A stretch of 64,000 nt of DNA from Cyanophora paradoxa (lineage: Eukaryota > Glaucocystophyceae > Cyanophorales > Cyanophoraceae), in assembly GCA_004431415.1 (NCBI GenBank), contig QPMI01000534.1, forward strand, positions 62,001-126,000. Reading direction: 5' to 3'. Positions within the stretch are counted from its first letter, which is position 1; every line of letters begins with the position of its first letter. Below the pieces are notes generated by a model that worked only from the letters and a program-made list of their open reading frames with translations, did not search any database and was not told the DNA's origin. A program made the translations under genes and the position numbers. This document shows positions 11,976-22,763 of this stretch, piece by piece.

Positions 11976-13458
11976 AGCGGAGGCGCAGGTCGGACAGGGC
12001 GGGGCAGGCGAGGGCGACCGCCCGCAGGTCCTCGCTCGTCGCCGCCGCCCCGCTCAGCCGCCGCCTGCCGCGCCGCCAAGATGGGCGGGGGCGGGGCGGG
12101 GCGGGGCGGCGGGAGGGCGAGGGCACAGTTCGGGCCAGCGGCGGGCGGCGGCGAAGGTGCGCGTGAGGGCCGCCGCCGCGGCGACGGTCCTGCGGCCAGC
12201 TGCCTCAGCGGCGGGGCGCGGGGCGCGGGGCGCTGCGGGGCGGCGGGGGTACCGGGGGCCGGCCAGGTCGAGCCCCACGATCTCAAAGCTCTCGGCGCTG
12301 GGCGAGACCTCTGAAACTGCGCGTACCCCCCGTCAGGCCCCGGCCGGATCGGGCGCGGCGCCGCGGGCGGGCGGGCGGGCGGAAGGCGGAAGGCGGACCG
12401 CGGCGGCGAGGCCGCGGAGGGCGGCGGAGAGCGCGGGGCCCTCCCGCGCCACAAGCGACGCGTCCACCTCGACGCACACGCACGCCTGCGCCGGGTAAGG
12501 GGGGGGTACGGGGCGACGTGCGCGGGGGGGTACGGGGCACCCGCGGCATGGCGTCGTCGACGGCGGCGCGGAGGAAGGCGCACGTGCGCTCGAGCGAGAG
12601 CAGATCGACGAGCGGGAGCGAGGCCTGCGCCGCGGCGGCGTTCAGGGCGCCCCGGGAGGGCGGGGCGGGGCGGGGCGGGGCGGGGCGGGGCGGGGCGGGC
12701 CATGATGCGCTCGAGGAGGTCGGTGGGGAGCTGGAGGAGTCCGGAGCCCTCCTGCAGCGCCCCGGGCTGCGGGGCGGGCGGGCGGCTCGGAGAGCAGGCG
12801 GGGCGGGGCGGGCGGGGCGGGCGGGCGCACCGGACGTGGCGGCGGCGGGCGGGGTCGTGGAGGGGGCGAGGAGGTGAGTGCTGGACGAGGAGCGGAGCGG
12901 CGGCGCGGCTGCGGGACGCGTCGCGAGGGCGGCAGGGGGCGCGGGCGCGGGGACGCGGGGCGCTGCACCTGCCACGGGGCGGCCGAGCGGGGGAGGGCGC
13001 CGGGCCGTGCGGCGGCGGCGACGGGATCGGCGGCAGCGTGCCCGCCTTCCGCTGCGGCTGCGGGAGCGGCCGCGGCCTCCTCGGGCCGCCGAGCTCCGCC
13101 TCCATGCCGGCCAGCACGCGCTCTGCGCGGGCTCGTTCGTTCGTGGATGCGGCGACGGCGGCGGGCGGCGGCGAGGCGCACCGACGCTCGCGGCGCGGCT
13201 GACGGGCCGCTGCAGCGCAGAGCCGGTCTTCGGCCGCGGGCCCGCCCCGCCCATCGTGGCCGACCGCGGCCGCAGGCTGCCCGCTGCTGCGCTGGCGCTG
13301 GGCGCGGCAGCTGCGCCGCTGGGACCTCGGCTGGTCGTCCTCGGCGCCGCAGGCGAGAGCTTGGAGACGATGGAGATGACCTGCTCGGATGCGGGCGACT
13401 CCTGGGTCGCCCTGGGGAGCACCCGCTCGCCTTTCGCCGAGCGGAAGTGGAAGGCCAT
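10300..13458 (-). CDS. F-box/LRR protein, intact copy
   Basis: Probable SCF substrate adaptor. A long disordered Ala/Pro/Arg-rich N-terminus starts at about 13458 (MAFHFRSAKGERVLPR). A clear F-box is split by an intron: LLQLPTDLLERIM near 12735 joins LVDLLSLERTCAFLRAAVDD near 12560-12630. Downstream exons carry LRR-like segments: ESFEIVGLDLAG (12285), LRAVALACPALSDLRLRS (12000), RLLASLRCLARVDLEGP (11900), VLVVTGQGTVAGADLAAF (11440), LRRLRASLEGGGDGSEAG (11090) and ACNVSPEDIAVYLSRARA (10900). The intron inside the F-box is a GGGGC pentanucleotide run. Its 3' half was copied twice downstream without the F-box. Some exon ends are unclear because intron and exon are equally GC-rich. The F-box call is good; the C-terminal end near 10300 is approximate. 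Confidence 0.62.
12655..12702. repeat. GGGGC pentanucleotide run
   Basis: About eight perfect GGGGC units on the plus strand, inside the intron that splits the F-box of the intact F-box/LRR gene. G-quadruplex potential is high on the non-coding strand. Confidence 0.9.
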
Positions 13459-13559
13459 CTTGCCGACAAGCTGGATCTTCCTAGTGCCGAAAGCTGCGCT
13501 CGGGGCGCCGGAGCGCCCGGCACTCTGCCGGCCTCGCTCTGCTTAGCTACGGACCGAGG

Positions 13560-15552
13560 AGCAGCGGGGGGAAGACTAGCCCGAGCCGCTAGACTCAGAA
13601 TGAGCACTAGTACTCGAGCATTCCAGCGTCTGCAGGCGACCGCTAGGCGACGATTTCGAGCATCAGTTGGGGGTACGCTTCTCAATTGCACTCGCACTCG
13701 TACCCATAGGCGGGGGAAAATGTACATGCATATGTGCAATATTAATTTTGCAAAAGCTTTTTTTTTGTGAATTACCGGCCACAGCCTCTAGTCTACTCCA
13801 GCACTGTGGGGGCGTATACAGGCAAGGTGGGGCATGATCGATCGGAATTATGTGGAACGGGCGGGATTCGAAGGCGTGATTCTCATCGCAGGGCGATTCG
13901 AACACGGAAGGCATGAAATGAAAAGCGTGTATGATAACCGAACACGGAAGGCATGAATTTTGCAAAAGCAATTGCAAGCCGCAATTGCAATTTTTTTTTT
14001 TGGTAAATTACCGGCCACAGTCTCTAGACACCAGCACTGCGGGGGCTGCCCAGCTAGGGGGCATAAAGACAAAAAAGCAAAATAACTAAGACAAGAGCAC
14101 GAAGAAAGATAAGACAAAGAGCCAAAATCGACAATAAAAAAGAAAAGACACGGAGCTCGAGACAGATCGAGAAGAGACGAGAAATCGAGCAGATCTAGGG
14201 ACAGAGGATGACTGACACGAAGAAGAGCCAGAGCTAGAGATACCATCAATATCGGAAGGAATTACATCACTAAGAAGCGGAGGACAAATTTGAGAAAGAT
14301 AAATAACAGGAAGCAGACAAGTAAGAGGAACAACAAGACGACGCGGAGGCGGAGGCGAAGCAGGACGACGCGAAAGGGCAGAGCTACGGCACGAGGTCGA
14401 GGAGGACACAGGAGGCGGAGCAGGCGGATCAAGAGCAGGCAAAAGGACAGTCAAAGGAATCACTAAAGCCGGCCGGGTCGAGGCGGGCAGTCGAACTGCA
14501 AACGACGGCGAACAACAGGTCGAGCACGAGGACTATAGCTAGTATTGAAACTAACTCTAGCATCAACACTACGATCAGAATCCGAACTAGACCGAACTAA
14601 ACTATAAGACGAAGTACGCCGGCGCCGGCGGGATACGACCAGCGAAGCAGAAGACGAAGGCAAAGGCGGCGGTCCGGTATCAAGAACAAAGGCCGGAGGG
14701 TCCGGCCCGGCAAACCGCCGGAGGGAAGTAGAAGGAGACGCAGGCACGGCAAGCCGGCGACGGGTACGACCACGAGTCCGCGGGGGAGGCATAGTCGAGT
14801 GGATAAGGTGTCGGCCTTACTGCTCAGAGGACCCCGGTTCGAATCCGGACCGGAACTACCGAACCCGCTTCAAATCCCGGAGGAACCCCGACCTCGGGGC
14901 CCCGCAAGGGGTACCGAGCTCCTGGTCCCAACACGGCCAAGCATAGGAGCCATCAAGCAAGCAACTAGGACCGTGCAACTGGGTACATCATGCCGAAGAC
15001 TCACGACTGTGGACACACGCATCTTCAGCTGCGGCCCCATTGGAGGCTCCGGAGGATTATGTCTGAAGGGTACAATCAGCTCTGGGAGAACTGGCTCGGC
15101 AAGACCGGACACATAGTTAGTTGGACTACGACGTACCCGCTCACAGTAGTAGAGTAGCCCTCGTGCCGGTGGATGTGACGGACGGTGGGGTGGTGTGCAT
15201 GTAAGGAATGACACCACAAACTTCAAAAAAAGGGTACGACCACGAGTCCGGGAGGAGATCGGGGAAGCCGGTCCCGGAGCTGAGGGCCCAGGAGCAGAGC
15301 CAGGAGATCTAGAAGGTAAGCCCGGCGAGAAATCTGACCCGGAGCCGGAACCCAGCGAACGACGACGACGAAGAGGCCCCCGAGGAGCCACGACGGGGGA
15401 GCTACCGAGCAAAGTACTGACAGCCGGCGCCGAACACGGTGGCGGAGGTACCCCGCAGACAGTGGCAAGCCGCAATTGCAAGCGAGTTGAACGCGGTACA
15501 TGTACGTATACAGGCCTAGGGCCACTACGCATACAGGCGTGCGCGCATACAG
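13560..15552. other. repeat-rich intergenic DNA, possible retroelement remnant
   Basis: No gene could be assigned. Visible structure: two imperfect copies of about 45 bp around AATTACCGGCCACAG (13770 and 14007); a strongly purine-rich strand at 14060-14460; two minus-strand open frames of low-complexity Ser/Pro/Arg protein (14086-14463 and 14463-14792, the latter beginning MPPPRTRGRTRRR); a tRNA-like box pair near 14.8 kb; and a direct repeat of GGGTACGACCACGAGTCCG at 14762 and 15234. The basic Ser/Arg-rich frame could be a decayed gag-like protein, but no reverse transcriptase, integrase or long terminal repeat is seen. Confidence 0.4.
14785..14860 (+). other. tRNA-like Pol III A/B boxes (tRNA relic or SINE head)
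   Basis: TAGTCGAGTGG at 14792-14802 fits the tRNA A-box consensus and GGTTCGAATCC at 14836-14846 is a perfect B-box, 33 bp apart as in real tRNA genes. The T arm nearly folds (CCCGG/CCGGA). The anticodon arm pairs poorly and the acceptor strands (GGAGGCA against CCGGAAC) do not pair. It is therefore read as a tRNA pseudogene or the head of a tRNA-derived SINE rather than a working tRNA. Confidence 0.5.
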
Positions 15553-18500
15553 GATCGAAACCCCGCCTCCGGCTAGCTGTGGCAAGCTTGCTATTAATTG
15601 AGCTGAAGCTTTTAATTATAAGATCCCTAGCTAACTATATAATCAACATTAGATCCGTCACATTAGATCTAGACATGTCATGATCGGTCCGTCACATTAG
15701 ATCTAGACATGTCATGATCATAAGCTACGCATAAGTACACATACGTATGCGTACAAATGGCAATTACAAGCTTGCCAATTTATGATGAAGTTCAAAATAA
15801 GCTGAGCGGATAAAATTCATAACAAGCTGAGCACGTGCACTTCATGCTCACAAGCCCGCGGCCCTGCGCGCGCCCTGGAGCGCCGCGCGGGCGGCCCTGG
15901 CGTCGGGGTGGTCCGCCCCCGAGACGCGCTCCAGCACCGCCAGCGCCTCCTGCGGCGAGGGCCGCTCGCGCCCCCCGCCTCGCGCCCCCGAGCGCCGGCG
16001 GCGGCGCACCTCGTACAGGGAGCGCGCCGCCGCGCGGTCGCCCTGGGCGGCCCGCAGGTCCGCCAGCCCCAGCACCGCCTTCGCCGTCTCGGGGTGCTCC
16101 CCCCCGAACGACGCCCCGTACACCCGCAGCGCCTCCTGCGCGCCCCGGCCCCGGACCGTCGGACGTCGGGGTCGATATCGCGCGTTTTCGCGCTCGACTC
16201 GGTGATGGGAATCCGAGCCGCTAGCGCTGCGTCGCGGCGGGGACGGTCGATCTGACCTTCAGCAATCGCTCGGCGGCGTCGAAGTCGCCGCGCGCGCGGT
16301 GCAGGTGCCCGAGGCTCCGCATCGTCTCCGCCGTGTCGGGGTGGTCCGGCCCCAGCACGCTCAGCCGCACCCGCAGCGCCTCCTGCATTCGCGGCGCGCG
16401 GGCGGCGTCGGCCCGGCGGCGCGAGGGGCGGCCTGCGGCGGGGGCGGGCACGTGGTAGAGGGCCGCGGCGGTGGGGAGGTCGCCCTGGAGGCGGTGCAGC
16501 GTCGCGAGGTTCTCCGTCGCGTTCGCCGTGCTCGCGTGCTCCGCCCCGCACACCTTCCGGTAGACCCGCAGCGACTCCTGCCACCGCGCCCCGCCCCGGC
16601 GCGATCAGCCGGCGGCGCGGATGCCGGGGGCGGGCCAGGGCGAGCGGGGGCGGGGCGCGGCGCGCCTCGAAGAGGGGCCGGGCGGGCCGCGCTCGTCGTG
16701 CTCCATGAGGAGGAAGGCGAGGTTCTGGATGGCGTTGGCCGTCTCCGCGTGCTCCAGGCCGAACGTGGCCGTGTTGATCCGTATCGCCTCCTGCGCGAAC
16801 GCGACGCTGTGAGGGCGCCTGCTGTCGAGCTCGGCTCTCGCCGCGGGGCCGGGGGCGGGCCTCGTAGAGGGGCCGGGCGGCGGCGTAGTCGCCCTGCGCG
16901 GAGAGGAGGTTCGCGAGGTTCTGCACCGCGGCGCCCGTGTTGGCGTGCTCGGCGCCCAGCCTCGCCCTCCGGATCCGCAGCGCCTCCTGCGCTCGCGGCG
17001 GCGGCGGCGCGATCGCGAGGCGTCGCGGCGGGCGCGGCGGCGACGGCGGGGGCGGCGGGCGCACCTCGTAGCGGGGCCTGGCGGCGGCGTAGTCGCCGAG
17101 CGCCTCGTCGACGGTGGCGAGGTTCTCGAGCGCGGTCGCCGTGTTCGGGTGCTCCTTGCCGTAGGACGCCGTGTACACCCGCAGCGCCTCCTGCCGCCGT
17201 TTCGGGGACCGATCAGCCACGCACGCGCGAGAGCCCGAGCGAGTCGTGGGCGAGAGCAACGTGTTCTTAAGCTTGTCCATGCCATCCCCGCCCGGGCTAC
17301 CGCGTTTCGCGTTGAAGGGGGCGGTCTCACCTCGAAGAGGGCTTTCGCGGCGTCGAAGTCCCCGAGCTTCCTCAGCACCTCGCCCAGACTCTCGACGGTG
17401 AAGGCCGTCGAGGGGTGCTCCCCGCCCAGCGTCCGTCGGTTGATCCGGAGCACCTCCTGCGCACCGCGCAGCGCGACGTGCGGCAGCGGAGTCATGGTGA
17501 TGTCTCACACGCAACTTAATGAAAGCGAAATGGACTCTCTTTGCGCGTCGGGGGCGCGCTGGGGGCGCGGGGGCGGGGCGGGGCGGGGGCGGACCTCGAA
17601 GAGCGAGCGCGCGGCGCGGAGGTCGCCCTCGTCTCTGTGGAGGGCGGCCAGGTGCTGCATCGTTAACGCCGTGCTCGGGTGCTCCGGCCCCAGCTCCCGC
17701 GACGCCTGCCGCATCCGCAGCGCCTCCTGCCAGAGCCGACCGGTGACACAGATCAGCACGCGCGAGGCGCGAAGCTCTCTTCGAATTCGCTTCTTATAAG
17801 TAGCACTCGTTTCGCTTCGCACGTGCGCAGACGAGGGCGCGGGGGCAGACCTCGAGGAGAGGCCGAGCGGCCGCGAAGTTGCAGCGCTCTGTGTGGAGGA
17901 TTGCGAGGTTCTGCAGCGTCATCGCCACGTCGTCGTGCTCGGGGGGCAGCAGCGCCCTACGGATCCGCAGGGCTCGCTGCGCGCGGCGTGGTCGCGAAGG
18001 CGGGCCGCCAGGCGCCGGCGCCGGGCGGCGGGCGGCGGCCGCGGGCGGGGCGGACCTCGAAGTAGGGGAGGGCGGCCTCGTAGTGGCCCTCTGCCTTGTG
18101 CAGGATGGCGACGCTCTGCATCGCCGCCGCCGTCGCCAGGTGCTCCGCCCCGTGCCGCGCCTCGCACAGCTGCAGCGCAGCCTGCGCGCCGGAGGTCAGG
18201 AGGCGTAAAAAGCGCTGCAGCTGTTTATCAGAAACGGATCTTGTATACGTAATCTGATTAAGTTCGCGGCCAGCGTGCCGGGCTGGACGCCGGCCCGACG
18301 CCGGGGGCGGGGCGGGGACCTGGTGGAAGCGGATGGCGTCGGCGTTGAAGTTCATGTCGCCGAGGAGGCCCCGGCGCGCCGCAGCTCCTCGAGGCTCGCC
18401 TCCGCGCCGCCGAGGCCCAGCGCGGCCGCGTAGCGCCCCGCCGCCTCCCCCGCCCGCCCGCTCTTCAGCCAGAGGCCGGCCATCTCGAAGCGCTCCACGC

Positions 18501-20745
18501 GCCGCAGCACGTCGCCCTCGCTCAGCAGCGCTGCGAGCCGCTCGCTCGCGGCCGGCCCCGCGCGGGCGAGCGCCCACGGGGCCTCGTCCGCGCGCCGCTG
18601 CGACGGCGGCTGCGTCGCAAAGAAGGCGCCGAGGCGATCGTGCGTCTCGCGCCGCGCCGCGCTCGCCTCGCCCGCCAGGCCAAACTCGCTCTCGGCCGCC
18701 TGCGCCCCCCGGCCCGCCTTCGGTCACCGGTGGCCAGCTACACGCGTACGGCGCAACCGAGTAATTTTAATTTATGATCGATGTCGGCCGAGAAAATTAT
18801 TTCATGTGCACTGCCGTGCGCGAGTGGCGCCGGCGCACCTCGGCGGCGCAGCGGTGGAAGAAGGTGTAGAGGCCATCTGGGCGCCGCCGACGGTGATCAA
18901 CTCGCGCCCGATCTACATTCAACAGGCAATCCAAGATTGCGCGCACCGCGGCACACGAGCAACGTGAGCAGGTTGAACCACAGCGACGACCACGTCAGCT
19001 GCCGCGAAAAGAGTTGAATTGAATACCGGCCCGCCGCGAAACAGCGCGAAACGGCGGGGGGCGGGGCGGGGGCACCTCCTCGGGCCCGTCGGGGGCGGCG
19101 ACGCGGAGGAAGGCGGCGAGCTCGCTCTCGGCCATCCCGTGGCGCGCGCAGACGAGCGCGGCGGCGGCGTCGCGGACGAGGGGCCGCCAGTAGCGCGCGG
19201 CGAGGCGCTGGAGGAGGCGGGCGAAGAGGGCGCGGGGCTCGCCGCACGCGAGCAGCTCGTCGATGTCGGCGTCGAGGTTCGCGTGGACGGAGGCGCTCGA
19301 GAGCTCCTCGAGGAGGACGGTGAGGAAGAGCGCGTTGCCGCTCGGCGCCGCCCGCACGATGCGGTCGCTGTGCTCGCGCGAGAGGGCCCGCCCCTGCTCC
19401 TTCAGCACGCCCTCGAGCACGAGCCGCCGCCGGCCCTCCTCCAGCGGCCGCACCTCCACCTCCACGCACGCCCGCCCCTCGCCCCTCGCCGCCTCCAGCC
19501 GCGGCCCTGGCCGGCCGCGTCACGGGCGCCGGCGGGGCGCGGGCGCGGCGCGGGCGGCGGGAACGCACCGGGGAGGGTGGAGAGGAGGAGGCGGAGGCGG
19601 GGCCCGGCGGCGGGGGGCAGCCAGGCGAGGCCGACGGCGGCGGCGTCGCCCTGCAGCTGGTCGAGGGCGTCCAGCACGAGCACGAGCCGCCCGGGCCACT
19701 CGCGGGCGCCCCTCGCCAGGAACGCCACGAGCCGCGTCGCCACCGCCGCGTCGTCCCCGCTCGTCTCGATCCCCTCCACGCCCGCCCAGCGCGCCGTCAC
19801 CTCCTCGCTCACCCGCCTGCGCGCCCCGCCGGCGGCCCATGGTCGGGTCAGACCCGAAGGCGGCGTCGGGCGGGCAGGGGGCGGACCGGGCGATGGAGGG
19901 GAGGAAGGAGCTGCTGTGGGAGCCGCCGATGAAGTGCACGACGGTCAGGTCGTCGGGGTGGCCCGCCGCCCAGTCCCGCGCCCAGTTTGCAAGCAGCGCT
20001 GCCCCGGCCCCGCGCCCGTCACGGCGCGGCCGGGCCTCGGGGACGGAACTCCGAGGAGCGGAGAGATTGCTCGGGGCGGGGGGCGCGGACCGCTCTTGCC
20101 GCAGCCGCCGTGGCCGTGGAGGAGGAGGAGCTCGGGCCCCGAGGCGGCGGCGTACGAGCCGAGGGCCCGCGCGTCCTCCGGGTCCCGCACGAAGACGCGC
20201 TGCCGCAGGGCCGCGAAGGCGGCGTGGCTGAGGCGCTCCCCGTCCAGCCACGACTGCGGCCCCCGCACGGGGTAGTCCCGCACGATCCTCTGCCGGCCCC
20301 GCCCGCCCCCGCCCGCCCGATCGGAGGGCGGCCGGGCGCGCGGGGGCGGGGCGGGCGCACGGCTTCGAGGGCGTCGCGGAGGGCGTGCGCGAGGGGCTCC
20401 GCGGCCTCGAACTCGGCGACGGGGAGCCCCGTGCGCCTGATCTCCTCCTTCAGGGCTTCCAGACGGCTCGCCGCGTACGGCCCCTCGCCGCCGCCCGCCG
20501 CGCCGGCCGCCTCCCGCCGCATCAGCTCGGCCCCCGCGAAGTAGAAGAGGGTGTTCGCCCGCGTCTTGGGGTCCTGGCGAGCGGTCGGCCGCGAGGGGCG
20601 GGGCGGGGGCGGGGCGGGGGCGGACGTCGCGCTTGAGGAGGACGCCCTCGAGGATCTCCATCTCCGTCACCGACCGGTCCTCCCACGCCCCCAGCCACGG
20701 GAAGTCCTCCTTCGCGATCTCCAGATTCCTGCCCCGCCCCCGCGC
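15553..20745. repeat. left arm of a large inverted repeat
   Basis: Reverse complement of 23810-28825, including introns, with few differences in the stretches compared. At the inner edge homology begins at a run reading GGCGCGCGGGGGCGGGGC on the minus strand near 20745. At the outer edge homology pauses near 15850, then resumes at 15553-15640 (GGCTAGCTGTGGCAAGCTTG), so this arm has an insertion of about 200 bp. The arm holds most of the minus-strand NPHP3-like gene. Confidence 0.9.
15641..15850. repeat. arm-specific insertion with a 32-bp tandem duplication
   Basis: This block is absent from the right arm. It contains two exact 32-bp copies at 15654-15685 and 15688-15719 centred on ACATTAGATCTAGACATGTC, then AT-rich sequence up to the end of the NPHP3-like gene. 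It may be a small insertion or the right arm may have lost it. Confidence 0.7.
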
Positions 20746-21420
20746 GCCACGCAGCGAAATGCCCCAGTCAGGTTACAAATAGCAGCAATCAACCCCAAGC
20801 TGGCAGGCCTAGCTATAACTAGTACTAGAGCTTTAGATGCATACCTGCGAAGCTTTTTGTTACTGTCGTCGTCACTACCCGCGTTCGGTCTGATGTGCCA
20901 GCCGTAACGATTTTTAAGCTGCGCATACGCAGAACCTCGGGGCGTTGCACTGTATACGTAGCTGGTCGCAAAGTCAAGGCGCGCAGATGCGCACATGCGC
21001 ACCAGGCCGACGAAGTACGAAGCACGCCGCACTTCTCGCAACGTGAGTTGGATCATTTGCCCTTCCGCGCAGCTGTCGTCTGTGATCCCCCACCTGCGGG
21101 CATGCATGCACAGCATTGGGCCATGCATATGGTGTCGTGCGCATGATCGTGATGCTCGTTCGGCAGGCGCTACGCGTATACTCGCCTGAGGTCCGTGGCG
21201 TGAAAAAAGAGGCCGCGCTCCGCGCACATTGCTTTCAGCTTGGGCGACGTGGTGTTGCGTATTGCATCGCGCTCGTTGTGCATATCATCTGAGGCGCTTT
21301 ACGCGTTCAAGGCCGGTATACGTGACATCGCCGTTGAATCATCGCATGCGCAGGCGCACCGAAAGTGGATGCGATGAAGACGCGCACTGCGCGGTCATAG
21401 TTTTCGGATGATGCATGCAT
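15848..21420 (-). CDS. NPHP3-like DUF4062-NACHT-TPR protein, inverted copy
   Basis: Relative of nephrocystin-3, a ciliary protein of the inversin compartment in animals. The first in-frame Met (21418-21420) precedes VRVFIASTF, which splices to DDMHNERDAI and ERGLFFHATDLR, then WGITDDSCAEG, REVRRASYFVGL and NRYGWHIRP: a complete DUF4062 domain. The NACHT P-loop GHGGCGKS is at about 20093-20116 and its Walker B LVLVLDALDQL near 19680. About eleven TPRs follow to the stop at 15848, each in its own exon. The intron after ATDLR begins GC (GCGAGT), and two TPR introns also begin GC. The DUF4062 exons lie outside the repeat arm and differ clearly from the other copy, while the rest is nearly identical. 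An N-terminal acylation motif like that of the other copy was not found, so a further 5' exon may exist. Confidence 0.72.
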
Positions 21421-22763
21421 GTCGACGACTCGGCGTTAGCGATTCCTGCGCATGCCGAATCCCGCCTCGCCGCTGGTCCCGCCGCGGTGCAGCTAGCGGC
21501 TGTAAACGTTGTTGCTGCTTCCAGTGCTGCTGCTGCTGTGCGGCCACTGCTGCCAGGCTGCAGAGTCAGTGCAGACTGCCAGCCTCAGTGCCAGGCTGCC
21601 AGGCTGCCAGCAGCGGGCCTGCCAGCGGCCCGGCGGGCCACCGCGGCCGTGGCACGCGGCGGTACCACTGCCAGTCTACTCAGACTCTACTGGCCAGTGG
21701 CCACTGCCGCAGTGCGCATAGTATGCGCATGCGCCGCGGCCCGCGGCGCATGCGCATGCGCCCAGCCTGGCAGGCGCTGAGCGGCCCACTGGGCCAGGCC
21801 CCAGCCTCCAGGGTCCGGGACTCGGACCGGGAGTCCGGGACGTCGACCCAGGTCCACTACTAGTACCGTAGTACCCGCCAGTACCCGGTGTGGCCCGTGT
21901 GGGCCGGTGACCGGTACGGCGCCGTAACGGCGGAACTGTACTAGGCTACTACTAGCCTAGTACTAGGCTAGTAGTAGTAACGTACCTTATTCATAAAGCT
22001 CGACAGGTTTTCAAGAAAGGTGACTTGAATGCAAAAACTCTTAGACAAGTTGCAATTGCATGCATATGGGAGGCATTGGGAGCTTGATTCAAGTTCTGGT
22101 TTTTTATGAAACATTAATTTTGAGAGACTAAATTTGTTACTCTGGTTGAATTACGAATTACGGTCGTATTGACGCGGTCGGACGGCGGTCGCTGGTCGGT
22201 ACTATACTAGTATACCGCGGTGCATATGCCGGTCTCGCGGTTGACACCGGTACCCATATATATGCATTGATATCACCGTAACATTGCTTTATTGTACCCC
22301 AACGTTCAACAAAATAAATATATAATAGAATTATAGCACATATATTCCCGAAATCGGGTATTAAGCGGGCGAGTCACTGGCGATCGCGACGCGACTGCCC
22401 TACGGCTTCGAATTCTGTGGCCGTAACGCAGCAGTGCGGCACGCCGCACCCGGCCGTGGCACGCGCCGCGTCCGCGTCGACTCTGCGACCGCCATGCAAC
22501 GTGCCGCCGCGCGCGGCGGCCGCCGGGCCCGGCGCCGGCGCGCGCAGGCCGCCGGGCGCAATTGTGCACGTGAAAGCGTATACTTATACGTAGTACGGAC
22601 CGTCGGACGCGCGCGAAGCCAGCGACCCATCGAGTCGCGTGGCATCGACTCGGAGAAGCGATCCTCTCAGATTCCGCTGGCTTGGAGTCACTGAGTCAGC
22701 GGCGACTCATGATCAGCGCGACCGTTCGCGCTGACGCCGATCGCGAGCCAGCGGATCGCTTCC
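21421..22763. other. spacer between head-to-head NPHP3-like genes
   Basis: Likely holds both promoters. At 21540-21800 it is crowded with CTGCCAG/CTGGCAG heptamers and includes CACTGCCGCAGTG at 21702. At 21840-21985 there are runs of short palindromes (ACTAGTAC, CTAGTACTAG). It is followed by an AT-richer part (22000-22340) and a GC-rich part. No coding sequence is supported, though a 5' exon of the minus-strand gene could lie here. Confidence 0.45.

Noticed and set aside
3300-13750. Very long open frames on both strands of the GC-rich array (up to several hundred codons)
   Set aside because: They are by-products of high GC and few stop codons. They are rich in Arg/Pro/Ala/Gly, match no family, and lie opposite recognisable F-box/LRR exons.
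14463-14792. Complete retrotransposon
   Set aside because: Only a short basic Ser/Arg-rich frame is present. No reverse transcriptase, integrase, protease or long terminal repeats could be found within 13.5-15.6 kb.
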